NCBI GenBank assembly: GCA_965116115.1
Contig: OZ220486.1
Span: 3,720,001-3,784,000, forward strand
Reading direction: 5' to 3'
DNA: 64,000 nucleotides
Source: JAPOXR01 sp965116115
Lineage (GTDB): Bacteria > Pseudomonadota > Alphaproteobacteria > Rhodobacterales > Rhodobacteraceae
The translations under genes were made by a program, and so were the position numbers. Each line of letters begins with the position of its first letter. Within the stretch, counting starts at the first letter, position 1. The notes beneath the pieces are model-generated. The model was not told the origin of the DNA. It saw only the letters and a list, made by a program, of their open reading frames with translations, and ran no database searches. Shown here piece after piece: positions 8,520 to 16,757 of this stretch.

Positions 8520-9095
8520 GGGGATGTCCCGATTGGTGTTGAAACCCGCATGAGCGATGCTGCCTGTCGACTATCTACGCGGCGTCCTTGAGCCGGTCAA
8601 GCCGATTCTTTCAGCGATGTTCGATGAGAGCCTGTTTGAGAACGGGCAGCTGCCTGTACGCCTTGATGCGGCGGAAACCCTTCCCGGCCGCTGTCATGCC
8701 GGCAGCGGGCTGTCCCGGCGTTTCTCCAGCGCTTCACGTTGCGGCAGACCTGCCGGACCGTGCTGTTCATCGATTCGATGATGTCCGTGCTCGCCAGCGA
8801 CCGCCGCAGCTCTGACGGCAGGCCGAGCCGGGAGACGGTCAGTACCTCGTCCAGGCCCTCAAGTGTCGACCGGGAGACGTCCGGAGCCTCCTGTTCGAAC
8901 CGCCGGGCCAGGCTGCGCATCAGCCGCTCGGCCTTGTCGGCGTCATCAAGTTACCAGGCCTGTCTGAGCGTCCGCCGCACGCCGGCGTGATGTTTCGCGG
9001 CGAGACGGTCGGTGATGTTGCGGCCCTTGTGAACCTGACAGCGCTGGACAGGGATATCCGCGCCGAAAGTGCGCCGGACCGCCTTGCTGAGCGCC
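8520..9095 (-). pseudogene. IS256-family element, truncated copy
   Basis: Starts at the terminal sequence GGGGATGTCCCG and follows the complete IS256 copy at 41.5-43.0 kb closely for about 575 bases, then stops matching at 9095. The minus-strand protein fragment contains MRSLARRFEQEAPDVSRSTL and SLASTDIIESMNSTVRQVCR, the C-terminal part of the transposase with the catalytic glutamate. Small deletions and frameshifts relative to the intact copy mean it cannot be functional. The break at 9095 is a direct join to an IS110-family fragment. Confidence 0.85.
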
Positions 9096-9420
9096 CCGGT
9101 CACGGCCGCCGCTCTGCTCGGCCAGTGCCGGAACTCGGGCAGCTCGACAGCCGCCGGGCCGCGGCTCTCGCCAGAACCGCGCCGTTCGCCCGCGACAGCG
9201 GCGCGAAGAAAGGCGCCCGGCGCATCCGGGGGGACGCTTCCGTCCGAGGCGCGCGCTCTGCATGGCGGCTTTGACGGCTGTGCGTGTCAATAAAGATATG
9301 TCCGCATTCTATGACCGGCTCACCGGGCGGGGGAAATGTCATAAGGTCGCCCTTGTCGCCGTCATGCGCAAGCCGGCGGTCCTGGCGAACAAGCTGCTGC
9401 GCGAACGGCGCGGCTGGTAA
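9096..9420 (+). pseudogene. IS110-family transposase, 3' fragment
   Basis: Three frames read in succession give the end of an IS110/IS116/IS902 transposase: PELGQLDSRRAAALA, then APFARDSGAKKGARRIRG, then ALHGGF- and NKDMSAFYDRLTGRGKCHKVALVAVMRK, finishing at the TAA at 9418. This is the conserved C-terminal Transposase_20 region. Only about 105 residues remain and frameshifts are present. The 5' part was lost at the junction with the IS256 fragment. Confidence 0.7.
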
Positions 9421-9517
9421 AAACACGCCCCGTCCGCGTCCGGACGGCCGAGCTGCGCTCCTGATCAACCGATTCGACGGCCCGCGGCGGCTGCCGCGGC
9501 CTCCTGAACCAGTGGAG

Positions 9518-9609
9518 CTTCCATGGAGAAAATGTGCGAAAGCTGTGGGAAAAAGGAAATAAGGGCTGAATTTTTCCCCGGAACGCCCTTGAAACCGAAC
9601 ATGGATGCT
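9518..9609. repeat. Interspersed about 85 bp hairpin repeat, copy 1
   Basis: One of three similar segments in this window (others near 29,697 and 58,292). The shared core is a GGAAATAAGGGC-type arm, a T-rich/CCGGAA loop and a GCCCTT arm, so AAGGGC pairs with GCCCTT. A conserved tail CATGGATGCTG follows. It lies between IS remnants and has no convincing reading frame. Confidence 0.6.
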
Positions 9610-9929
9610 GTTCAGGGCCAGGAAAAGTCGCAAAAACTCCATGTTTTTCTGCGTTTCAGCGGCTTTTCTCACTTAACCGAGGGGCTTCCATGAATATTGA
9701 ATAGATGGCCCATGAAAAGGTGGATCCGATGCTGTCTCTTCCCCTGGCACCCGTCGAAACCGTCCCGATCAGCGGACTTTCTCCCGACAAGTCTATCATG
9801 CCGCCGCTTGACTGACTCAACCGGCCCGGAACCCTCTGTCCGGGCAGCGGTCTCTACTTCGTCTGTCAGATCGCAGGCGCTCGGAACCCGAAAAACGGGG
9901 CAGATAATCATGCGTCAGGTCAGGAAGTC

Positions 9930-10173
9930 TGATCTTACGTCCGGTTTTGTTCCTGTCAGTCCGTCATCGCTTCCCGCCTCTTGAATCGCCGTCGGCGCGC
10001 AACAGGCCTCAGCCGCTGGATTCCTGTTCAAAATCCGGTTGAAATACCCGGCCGACAGCATTTATCTTTGTTCAGACTGAAGCTGTTACCACAATGTCAA
10101 CGAAGAGTCTACAGCCGGGAATCAGAACGTCCGCCGAACACCGATTATCATCATTCCCGCTGTGTCAGACTAC
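9930..10173 (-). mobile_element. IS630-like element, left-end remnant
   Basis: In reverse orientation this segment matches the roughly 250 bases that precede the transposase in the IS630-like copies at 34.5 and 38.1 kb. Shared stretches include the GACGGACTGACAGGAACAAA region, the CAGCCGCTGGATTCCTG region and the terminal CTGTGTCAGACTACTAG. No transposase sequence follows. Confidence 0.75.
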
Positions 10174-10175
10174 TA

Positions 10176-10930
10176 GACGATCATGTGGAACTTGTTAACG
10201 CACCCGACCTCATCTCGAAGCTCAGGCTGGTCAAATTTGAACATGAACTGGCTTATGTCAGAAGAGCCGCTGCTCTGGCTGATGATTCGCTCGACTCCGC
10301 GCTTGCCGAGACCGGCCCCGGCGCTGAAGAAGGACAGATACTCGCAGCCATGCCAAGAGCGGTGTTCGCCGGCGAGAAGGCTATCCGGGCAACGAATTCA
10401 TCATCGGTTCGGGAGAACGGATTCTCTTGGTCAGATACGCTTCCGTCACCCACCCGGCGTCTTGAGACTTCAGACCAGTTGACGCTTGAATGGCACTGAA
10501 TCCACTGACATTGCCATGCAGCGATGATGCGCACCATGATCATCCGCGAGCCGTCACCGCTCCACAGAAGCATGTACGAAGCCGCCGGCAGAACGCCGCT
10601 GAACTGCGAAACCGCGCTCAGACCGGAACATCCGATGGAATCTGTTTTCAATGCCCATGCCGAGACATCAGACTAGGCGGGCTTCGGATCAAGCCGGCTC
10701 AATGCCTGCGCTATTCAATCGGCACGAGATTCACGCCGACTTGGATGGAACGGGAAATGTTCCGCAGGGGCACATCGGCTATCCTCCAGCCGGGAATGGT
10801 CACATTCATTCACATCATTCCCGTTGACAGCGAATCGGGAACCGCGATGACACTCGGACGCACTTCGATCGTCGCTCAAGCCGACCCGAAAAGTTTGCCG
10901 CGACACAGTCCGGACATGGCGCAGGTATGA
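10176..10930 (+). pseudogene. M24 Xaa-Pro peptidase/creatinase-like gene, 3' part, disrupted
   Basis: Continuation of the gene interrupted at 6889. The first frame reads DDHVELVNAPDLISKLRLVK and ELAYVRRAAALADDSLDSAL, the start of the pita-bread catalytic domain. Later frames give QLTLEWH, CHAAMMRTMI, SPLHRSMYEAA, LRPEHPMESVF, TRFTPTWMEREMF and LQPGMVTFIHIIPVDSESGTAMTLGRT, ending at 10928-10930. These follow the order of M24B peptidases with at least three frameshifts and a stop. The normal metal-ligand pattern cannot be read continuously, so the gene is dead even without the insertion. Confidence 0.75.
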
Positions 10931-11011
10931 TTCCACAGTGCGCGGGCCGATCGTCACAAGCTGCCGTAAAGAAACAATACTTGTTGAAATTCAAAGATAT
11001 GGGAGATACGA

Positions 11012-11956
11012 ATGCCGCAGTTCAGGCACGCGAAGCTGCTGATCATCGGATCGGGGCCCACCGGATACACCGCCGCCATCTACGGTGCGCGGGCAATGCT
11101 GGAGCCGGTGTTGATTCAGGGCATCCAGCCGGGAGGCCAGCTGACAATCACAACCGATGTCGAGAACTGGCCAGGAGATATGAATGTCCAAGGTCCGGAT
11201 CTGATGCTGCGCATGGAGCAACATGCCCGTTCTGCAGGCGCCGAGATCCTGCAAGATCACGTCCAGTCGGTTCAACTGTCAAAAAAACCTTTTGAAATCA
11301 GTCTCGACAGCGGCGGTTTGTTCACGTGCGACGCCCTGATACTGGCAACCGGAGCTCAGGCCCGCTGGCTGGGTCTGCCGTCAGAGGACAAATTCAAGGG
11401 ACACGGCGTCTCGGCCTGCGCGACTTGCGACGGATTCTTCTTCCGCGGGCAGGAAGTCGTTGTAATCGGCGGAGGGAACACCGCCGTTGAGGAGGCTTTG
11501 TTTCTCACCAACTTTGCCAGCGGAGTGCGCCTCATTCACCGCCGGGACAGCCTGCGCGCTGAAAAGGTTTTGCAGGAAAGGCTGTTCAGGCACGAAAAAA
11601 TCAATGTCCTGTGGAATCACACGGTATCCGAGGTTCTGGGCAGTGACGCCCCGCTGTCGGTGACAGGAGTCCGGGTGCGGAACACACGTACCGGAGAGGA
11701 ATCAGAACTTGCATGCAGCGGGGTCTTCGTGGCCATCGGCCATACGCCCGCGTCCGAGCTTGTCGCCGGTCAAGCCCAGACCCGCGGCGGGGGTTATGTC
11801 GTGACCGAGCCGGGAAGCACGCGGACGTCCGTCGCGGGCGTTTTCGCCGCCGGTGATCTGGTCGACAGCGTCTACCGGCAGGCGGTCACATCAGCAGGCA
11901 TGGGCTGCATGGCCTCGCTGGATGCCGAACGATATCTGTCCGAACAGTCGACATGA
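11012..11956 (+). CDS. trxB: Thioredoxin reductase
   Basis: A 314-residue NADPH-dependent flavoprotein that reduces thioredoxin in the cytoplasm. The FAD-binding GSGPTGYTAAIYGAR lies at residues 13-27, the redox-active CATC at 136-139, the NADPH-binding GGGNTAVEEALFLTNFA follows, and the C-terminal FAD loop is GVFAAGDLVDSVYRQAVTSAG. All motifs and the length are standard. The ATG at 11012 is preceded by a GGAGA-type ribosome site. The gene lies directly downstream of the ruined peptidase gene and looks intact and probably essential. Confidence 0.95.
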   Translation: MPQFRHAKLLIIGSGPTGYTAAIYGARAMLEPVLIQGIQPGGQLTITTDVENWPGDMNVQGPDLMLRMEQHARSAGAEILQDHVQSVQLSKKPFEISLDSGGLFTCDALILATGAQARWLGLPSEDKFKGHGVSACATCDGFFFRGQEVVVIGGGNTAVEEALFLTNFASGVRLIHRRDSLRAEKVLQERLFRHEKINVLWNHTVSEVLGSDAPLSVTGVRVRNTRTGEESELACSGVFVAIGHTPASELVAGQAQTRGGGYVVTEPGSTRTSVAGVFAAGDLVDSVYRQAVTSAGMGCMASLDAERYLSEQST

Positions 11957-11968
11957 GGTCAGGAGATC

Positions 11969-12304
11969 ATGATCCTGAAATCGGATGGAACACTGATATG
12001 CGGCTCCAGGCCGATGTCGCGGATCCATCTCTCCGTGCCCCTTGAGGAGAACGGAAAACGGAAGGACGGGGCGAGCGGCAGATTCGCTTTCGACCTGTTC
12101 ATGGAACCGATGGAAACCGCTTGCGGATGCGGCGGCAAGAATCGCCAAGGCCGGTCTCCGGTCCGAACACGCGCCGGCGAGAATGGCGGATGTCGCGCTC
12201 GGACCACACTGACCCGGTTCGAATGCGCGGTGCGCCCGGGCCCCGTACGGCTTTTTGAGACAACCGGGACGGCCGCGGACGGGAACGAATGCTGCAGGTT
12301 GTGA
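11969..12304 (+). CDS. Hypothetical small protein, doubtful
   Basis: An open frame of 111 codons starting 12 bases after trxB with a good Shine-Dalgarno sequence (AGGAG) four bases ahead of the ATG. The product (MILKSDGTLICGSRPMSRIH onward) resembles nothing I recognise, and its second half is rich in Arg, Gly and Cys, as expected of a chance frame in GC-rich DNA. It overlaps the start of the EamA gene by 16 bases. It could be a short real protein, the start of a decayed gene or simply the intergenic leader. Confidence 0.2.
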   Translation: MILKSDGTLICGSRPMSRIHLSVPLEENGKRKDGASGRFAFDLFMEPMETACGCGGKNRQGRSPVRTRAGENGGCRARTTLTRFECAVRPGPVRLFETTGTAADGNECCRL

Positions 12305-13155
12305 TGGGTGCGCTCTGCGCCGTGTCGTTCGGCGTCGCCGACTTCATGGCCAGCCGGAGTTCGCGCGGCATCGGCGCCCGTAACGCCGTGACCGGCATGC
12401 TGCTTGTGAGTTCGGCTGCCCTGAGTGTCACGGTTCCTTTTTTTATCACCCCGGCCTCCCTTGTGAATACGGGAAGCGCAATTGCCTGCGTACACGGTGC
12501 GGCTATGGCAGCTGCGCTTCTGCTTTTTTTCCGCGCCATGGAACTGGGTCCTGTTTCCGTCGCCGCTCCCATCGTGGCGGCCCATCCGCTTTTTATTATC
12601 GCATTCGCCCTTGCAGCCGGATCCCGTCCGAGCGCGACGCAACTGGCCGCGATGGCCGCCATCGTGGCGGCGCTCGCGGTTGTCGGGGCCGGAAACCCTT
12701 CCAGCCAAGGCGCCGGGCGCTTGTTTTCGTTCGGAGCGTCGCAACGGGCGATGGCCCCGGCATTCGCCGCGAGCGTCATGTATGCGGCGGCGATAATCGC
12801 CGCCCAGCAGGCGATGCGCTGGACAGACGAGCTTGCGGTGCTGTGGCTCGGCCGCCTGTTCGGCCTGCTGTTCCTGCTTGCCGCTTTTGCCGTGTCGCGG
12901 GCCAAGCCGACGCTTCCGCTCCGGTGGTGGCCGTTCTTCGTTGCCCACGGCATCCTTGATTCAGCGGGGCTGCTGTTTCTGCTGCTCGGCAGCGTAGGCG
13001 AATTGGACGAGATCACCGCCGTGGTCGCGTCGACATTCACAATGATAACGGTCGGACTGGCCTGGCTGTTCTACAACGAGCGGATTTCGCCGCGCAGGTG
13101 GGCCGCGATTGCCGTCATATTCCTGAGCATCGGCGCGCTTGCAGCCGGGTTGTGA
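12289..13155 (+). CDS. EamA/DMT-family membrane transporter
   Basis: A 288-residue protein with ten predicted hydrophobic helices arranged as two EamA repeats. The first repeat ends near the FFRAMELGPVSVAAPIVAAHPLF segment and the second near GELDEITAVVASTFTMITVGLAWLFYNERIS. Those glutamate- and proline-containing helix ends are typical of the drug/metabolite transporter superfamily. The substrate cannot be told. The start is ATG 12289, with ATG 12304 as an alternative; neither has a strong ribosome site. It converges on the aminotransferase-fusion gene. Confidence 0.85.
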   Translation: MLQVVMGALCAVSFGVADFMASRSSRGIGARNAVTGMLLVSSAALSVTVPFFITPASLVNTGSAIACVHGAAMAAALLLFFRAMELGPVSVAAPIVAAHPLFIIAFALAAGSRPSATQLAAMAAIVAALAVVGAGNPSSQGAGRLFSFGASQRAMAPAFAASVMYAAAIIAAQQAMRWTDELAVLWLGRLFGLLFLLAAFAVSRAKPTLPLRWWPFFVAHGILDSAGLLFLLLGSVGELDEITAVVASTFTMITVGLAWLFYNERISPRRWAAIAVIFLSIGALAAGL

Positions 13156-13333
13156 CAGCCGGCGCCGAGCACCGGCCGAGGCGTGCCGCCTTCAGCATCT
13201 GCGCCGCATTCGGGCGCCGAACAGCCTGCAGATCGACATTCCGGCACGGAAACCGCCGCCGCGCTGCGCGCTTTTTGATCAAGATGCCGATTGTGTCAAC
13301 ATGTTGCGGGAAGCAGCGTATGAGCGCGAGATA

Positions 13334-15310
13334 TCATTCCTGCAAGTCGAACGGGCCGACTTGTGCGCAGCAATGGCGCAATATGTCGATTCCGCGGAAG
13401 AAATCGTCTTTAGTGATCGTAAGGGGAGGAACGATGCCGATGACGTGCCCTTGCGAACCGCACTCCCAAGTTACCAATCCGTTGGCAAGCGCCGCGGCGC
13501 GGATGCTTGCCGCTCTTGGCTGATCGGGCTGGCCGGATTCATCGACGACCTCCACGCCCAGCATCGCACCGCGGCCGCGGACCTCCGAGACAAACGGGAA
13601 ACTCGTGAACCGGGAAGCGCCTGACAGCAGCCAGTCGCCGATCCGGCGAGCCATGGCCGGCGTATCATGGCGCAGCATGAACTCGACAGACGCAAGCGCG
13701 GCGGCAGCTGAAACAGGATGCAGCTGAAACGTAGATGACTGCGTTCCAGGCCGCCAAGCAGTCATGATGTCGTCTCGTCCAGCCACCAACCCCGCCGGAA
13801 ATCCGCCCGCGAAACCTTTCCCGAGAACGAGAAGATCAGGGATGAATTCTTCGCCCATGAATGCGAACCTCCTGCCGGCCCTTCCCATTCCGGTGAACGC
13901 CTCGTCGACGATCAGCGGAACCTTCTGCGAGGCCGAATGCCGGGCCACCATTCCCATCCAGCCCGCGGGCGGCACGATCATCCCGCCCGTCGCTTGGACC
14001 GGCTCGACCAAGATGCCCGCCAGCGGCCCGGCTCCGGCGAGTGCACGCGCCAGTTCGTCCTCGCTGCAGCCGTACGGAACGAAGACGGCATCCGGCGCGA
14101 GCTTTCCGAGTCTTCGATTGATCCCCTTGTTCTCCGAAACCGCCAGAGAGCCGAGCGTGCGCCCATGGTAACTGCCGCCGAAGGCAAGGAATTTCCGTCT
14201 GCCCGTGAAATGCATCGCCGCTTTGATTGCCGTTTCGGTCGCCTCGGTTCCGTTGGTTGCCGGATGGAAACGCCCCAGAGGGACCGGCAGCATTTTCCCG
14301 AGGCATTGGTAGAGTCTGGCCTGTGCGCAAGATAGGAAATGCGGACCAATATGGGTCAAGCCGGTGTTCATCTGGCTCCGCGCCGCATCCATTATCGAAG
14401 GATGGTTGTGTCCAAGGTTCGTGGTTCCGGAACCGCAGCCGAAGTCCAGGTAGCGTTTGCCGGCGGTATCGACCAGCCATGAACCTTGGGCGGCGGCGAA
14501 AACCGGCGGATCCGGGCTTATGGAATAGGTCTTGGTTCCCCGCGACAGAAAGGCCGAAACCCCGTGCGCGGAAACGGCGGCTCTCTCGCCGCGGCGCTCG
14601 CGGCGGAGCGCACCTGGACCGGCGCAGGAATGCGGCATTCGAAGCCGCCTCACGGCTGCCCGCATCAAGGCGCCCGGCCCGGAGACCACGGGCTTGTTCA
14701 GCATCGCTTCCAGCTGCGGGACAATCGGAGAAAGGCTGACCCCGCCTCCGGCGACCGCAACGGCCCGGGCGTCGTCAACATCGGCCAGCCGGGCGGAGGC
14801 GAGCCAGTCGCCCGGGGCCATTCCGTCCACCGAGTTTTCGTCACGATGGGAAAGCGAATGGCTGCGAACCACCGTTATGCCGTGCTCGGCGAGATAGTCG
14901 TGCAGATGTTCGGTCGCTTCGGTGCTGTAAGGGGACAGCAGAGCGATGCGGTCGGCACCGAGATACGCGAGCGCTTCCGCGAAAGCTGCGCTCATGGAGA
15001 CGACGGGAACCTCGGCGGCGATTTCCAGAGATTCGATTCGTGACCGTTCTTCTGCCGGCCCGCTCAGGAATCCGGCCGCGAAATCGCCCAGGCATATGAT
15101 GTCCGGGTTCGCTTGGCGCAGCAATCGGCAGGCATTCAAGAGCGTGTCCAGGTCGCTGTCGCGCCGAAGCTGCTCAAGATCGAGGCCGCCCCCGACAGGG
15201 TAGCGGGCGATCAGAAGCGACACGGCGTCCGGCAAGTGCCGCCAGAACTCCCGGTCGTTCTTCCCGTCGGACGGCCACAGAAGGCCGATTGCCGCATCGG
15301 CGCCGGCCAT
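13334..15310 (-). CDS. Fusion of Asp/Glu racemase-like domain and class III aminotransferase
   Basis: A 658-residue two-domain protein. Residues about 1-235 resemble the Asp/Glu/hydantoin racemase, maleate isomerase and arylmalonate decarboxylase family: IGLLWPSDGKNDREFW, ICLGDFAAGFLSGP, VPVVSMSAAFAEALAYLGADRIALLSPYS, VVSGPGALMRAAVRRL. Residues about 260-658 are a full class III PLP aminotransferase: FGCGSGTTNLGHNHP, ATNGTEATETAIKAA, GSYHGRTLGSLAVS, VDEAFTGMGRAGR and the PLP-lysine segment VLGKGFAGGFPAGLVAG. The start at 15310 overlaps the stop of the upstream permease gene (ATGA). The expected second-half cysteine of classical racemases is not obvious. The reaction is unknown; coupled isomerisation and transamination of one substrate is my inference. 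Confidence 0.85.
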   Translation of the reverse strand: MAGADAAIGLLWPSDGKNDREFWRHLPDAVSLLIARYPVGGGLDLEQLRRDSDLDTLLNACRLLRQANPDIICLGDFAAGFLSGPAEERSRIESLEIAAEVPVVSMSAAFAEALAYLGADRIALLSPYSTEATEHLHDYLAEHGITVVRSHSLSHRDENSVDGMAPGDWLASARLADVDDARAVAVAGGGVSLSPIVPQLEAMLNKPVVSGPGALMRAAVRRLRMPHSCAGPGALRRERRGERAAVSAHGVSAFLSRGTKTYSISPDPPVFAAAQGSWLVDTAGKRYLDFGCGSGTTNLGHNHPSIMDAARSQMNTGLTHIGPHFLSCAQARLYQCLGKMLPVPLGRFHPATNGTEATETAIKAAMHFTGRRKFLAFGGSYHGRTLGSLAVSENKGINRRLGKLAPDAVFVPYGCSEDELARALAGAGPLAGILVEPVQATGGMIVPPAGWMGMVARHSASQKVPLIVDEAFTGMGRAGRRFAFMGEEFIPDLLVLGKGFAGGFPAGLVAGRDDIMTAWRPGTQSSTFQLHPVSAAAALASVEFMLRHDTPAMARRIGDWLLSGASRFTSFPFVSEVRGRGAMLGVEVVDESGQPDQPRAASIRAAALANGLVTWECGSQGHVIGIVPPLTITKDDFFRGIDILRHCCAQVGPFDLQE

Positions 15311-15963
15311 CACGCCTTTGTCTTTCTTTCGAGGATGCGTGAAATCCACATCAAGCCGCCGATTATGACAATGTACAGCCCCGCCAGCTCGATCAGCACC
15401 TCGATGACGACGAAATACTCGAAAATGATGTCGTTTGCGACCTTGGTCAGTTCATTCACGGAAATCACCGAAAGCAGCGCCGAGGCCTTGATGACGTTGG
15501 CGAATTCGTTGGTGAGGGGCGGCAGCGCGCGTCGGGCGGCTTGGGGCATCAACACGAGGAAAAACGCCTGCGTTTCACTCAGTCCGAGGGAGATCGCGCA
15601 CTCGCGCTGTCCTCGGTCAAGGCTGTCTACGGCGCCCCGGATGATTTCGACGGCATAGCCCGCGCCGATGAAGGTCAACGCCGCCACGCCTGTCCAGAAT
15701 TCGCTCAGCACCAGCCCGAACCGCGGAAGGGCGAAGTAGATGATGGATATCTGCACGAGTTGGGGAACTCCGCGCGTAAACTCGACAAACGCCTGGACCG
15801 CCGCCGCGACAACTCTTCCGCCCAGTATCCGGAACGATGCGAGCAGGACGCCCAGCGCGGCGCTGAACAAGATGGAAAGAAACGAAATCTCCACGGTGAC
15901 CCAGGCAGCGAGGGCCATCTCCGGGAGAATGTCGAGCATGAACCGAAGATCAAGAACGTTCAT
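15310..15963 (-). CDS. Amino acid ABC transporter permease (HisM/GlnP type)
   Basis: A 217-residue inner-membrane permease of the polar amino acid uptake family. The EAA-type loop is seen around ECAISLGLSETQAFFLVLMPQAARRALPPLTNEF, the contact site with the ATPase. The N-terminal helices and the FTRGVPQLVQISIIYFALP segment are characteristic. It sits 3 bases after the other permease gene and overlaps the downstream fusion gene by 1 base. The two permeases would form a heterodimer. No ATPase gene of the HisP/GlnQ type lies in this operon. Confidence 0.9.
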   Translation of the reverse strand: MNVLDLRFMLDILPEMALAAWVTVEISFLSILFSAALGVLLASFRILGGRVVAAAVQAFVEFTRGVPQLVQISIIYFALPRFGLVLSEFWTGVAALTFIGAGYAVEIIRGAVDSLDRGQRECAISLGLSETQAFFLVLMPQAARRALPPLTNEFANVIKASALLSVISVNELTKVANDIIFEYFVVIEVLIELAGLYIVIIGGLMWISRILERKTKA

Positions 15964-15966
15964 CGG

Positions 15967-16650
15967 CTATCGCATGTCGCTGGATGCGCGTTTGCTCTCG
16001 AAACCGAACACGTCGGTCTCAAGATACCGTGCGAAGCGGCTCACCCCGAGAATGAGCGGCAGATAGAGCAGGGCCTGCAACGCCAGAAGCTCGACGAATT
16101 TGAAGCTGGTGGCTTGGAGGGAAATCGCGGCCTTGTGCAGCTCAAACAGCGAAATGACCGACAGCACGGCCGAGCCCTTGACCAGATGCGACATTTCGTT
16201 GGTGACGGCCGGAATCATGCGCCTGACGGCTTGCGGCAGGATCACGAGGCAGATCATGTGCAGCCATCCCAGCCCCAGCGCCGCCGCGGCCTCGCGCTGC
16301 CCCTTGTCGATGGACTGGATCGCGGCGCGGGCAATCTCGATCTGGTAACCGACCGAATTGAAAGTGAGCGCGATCACCCCGACCCAGAAGACGTCAAGCC
16401 GGATTCCGATTCGGGGCAGAAGCAGGTAGGCGGCGTAGATCTGCACGATGATCGGCGTGCATCGAACAAGCCCGACATAGGCCTCCATCAACCAGGTCAG
16501 CGGATTGCGGTTCGCCAGGAAGGCCCGCACCGTGCCGCAGGTCAAACCGATGAAAACAGCCAGCGCGAGTGAAATCGCGCTGACTTTGATTGTCATCCCG
16601 AACGCCGGAAGCAGCCTCGGGAGCGCCTCGATCATGTAGGCCAAGTCCAC
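15967..16650 (-). CDS. Amino acid ABC transporter permease (HisQ/GlnP type)
   Basis: A 227-residue permease, partner of the next gene. It shows VRCTPIIVQIYAAYLLLP in the first half, and the EAA loop REAAAALGLGWLHMICLVILPQAVRRMIPAVTNE. About five hydrophobic helices are visible. It follows the binding-protein gene after about 107 bases, a gap that holds no gene and could contain a stem for differential expression. The substrate should be set by that binding protein, a polar amino acid or a derivative. Confidence 0.9.
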   Translation of the reverse strand: MDLAYMIEALPRLLPAFGMTIKVSAISLALAVFIGLTCGTVRAFLANRNPLTWLMEAYVGLVRCTPIIVQIYAAYLLLPRIGIRLDVFWVGVIALTFNSVGYQIEIARAAIQSIDKGQREAAAALGLGWLHMICLVILPQAVRRMIPAVTNEMSHLVKGSAVLSVISLFELHKAAISLQATSFKFVELLALQALLYLPLILGVSRFARYLETDVFGFESKRASSDMR

Positions 16651-16757
16651 GTCTGGTCAACCTTTACCGGCGGCGGCAACGGCCAGCACTGCCGTGCGCC
16701 GCCATTCCCCGGCCGGGCCCCGCGGACGGAGCGCGGCGGTCGAGGCGGCGGTGCGGG

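Larger units (their letters stand above)
6890..10175. mobile_element. Composite insertion splitting the M24 peptidase gene
   Basis: The segment is bounded by CTAGTAGTC at 6889-6897 and GACTACTAG at 10168-10176, with the target TA duplicated at both edges. This is the pattern of IS630-type insertion. The right-hand 250 bases match the left end of the IS630-like copies near 34.5 and 38.1 kb, in reverse orientation. The IS630 transposase is gone. In its place are a VapBC pair, a broken serine recombinase, a truncated IS256, the 3' end of an IS110 and a hairpin repeat. It has evidently been a landing site for repeated insertions followed by deletion. Confidence 0.7.
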
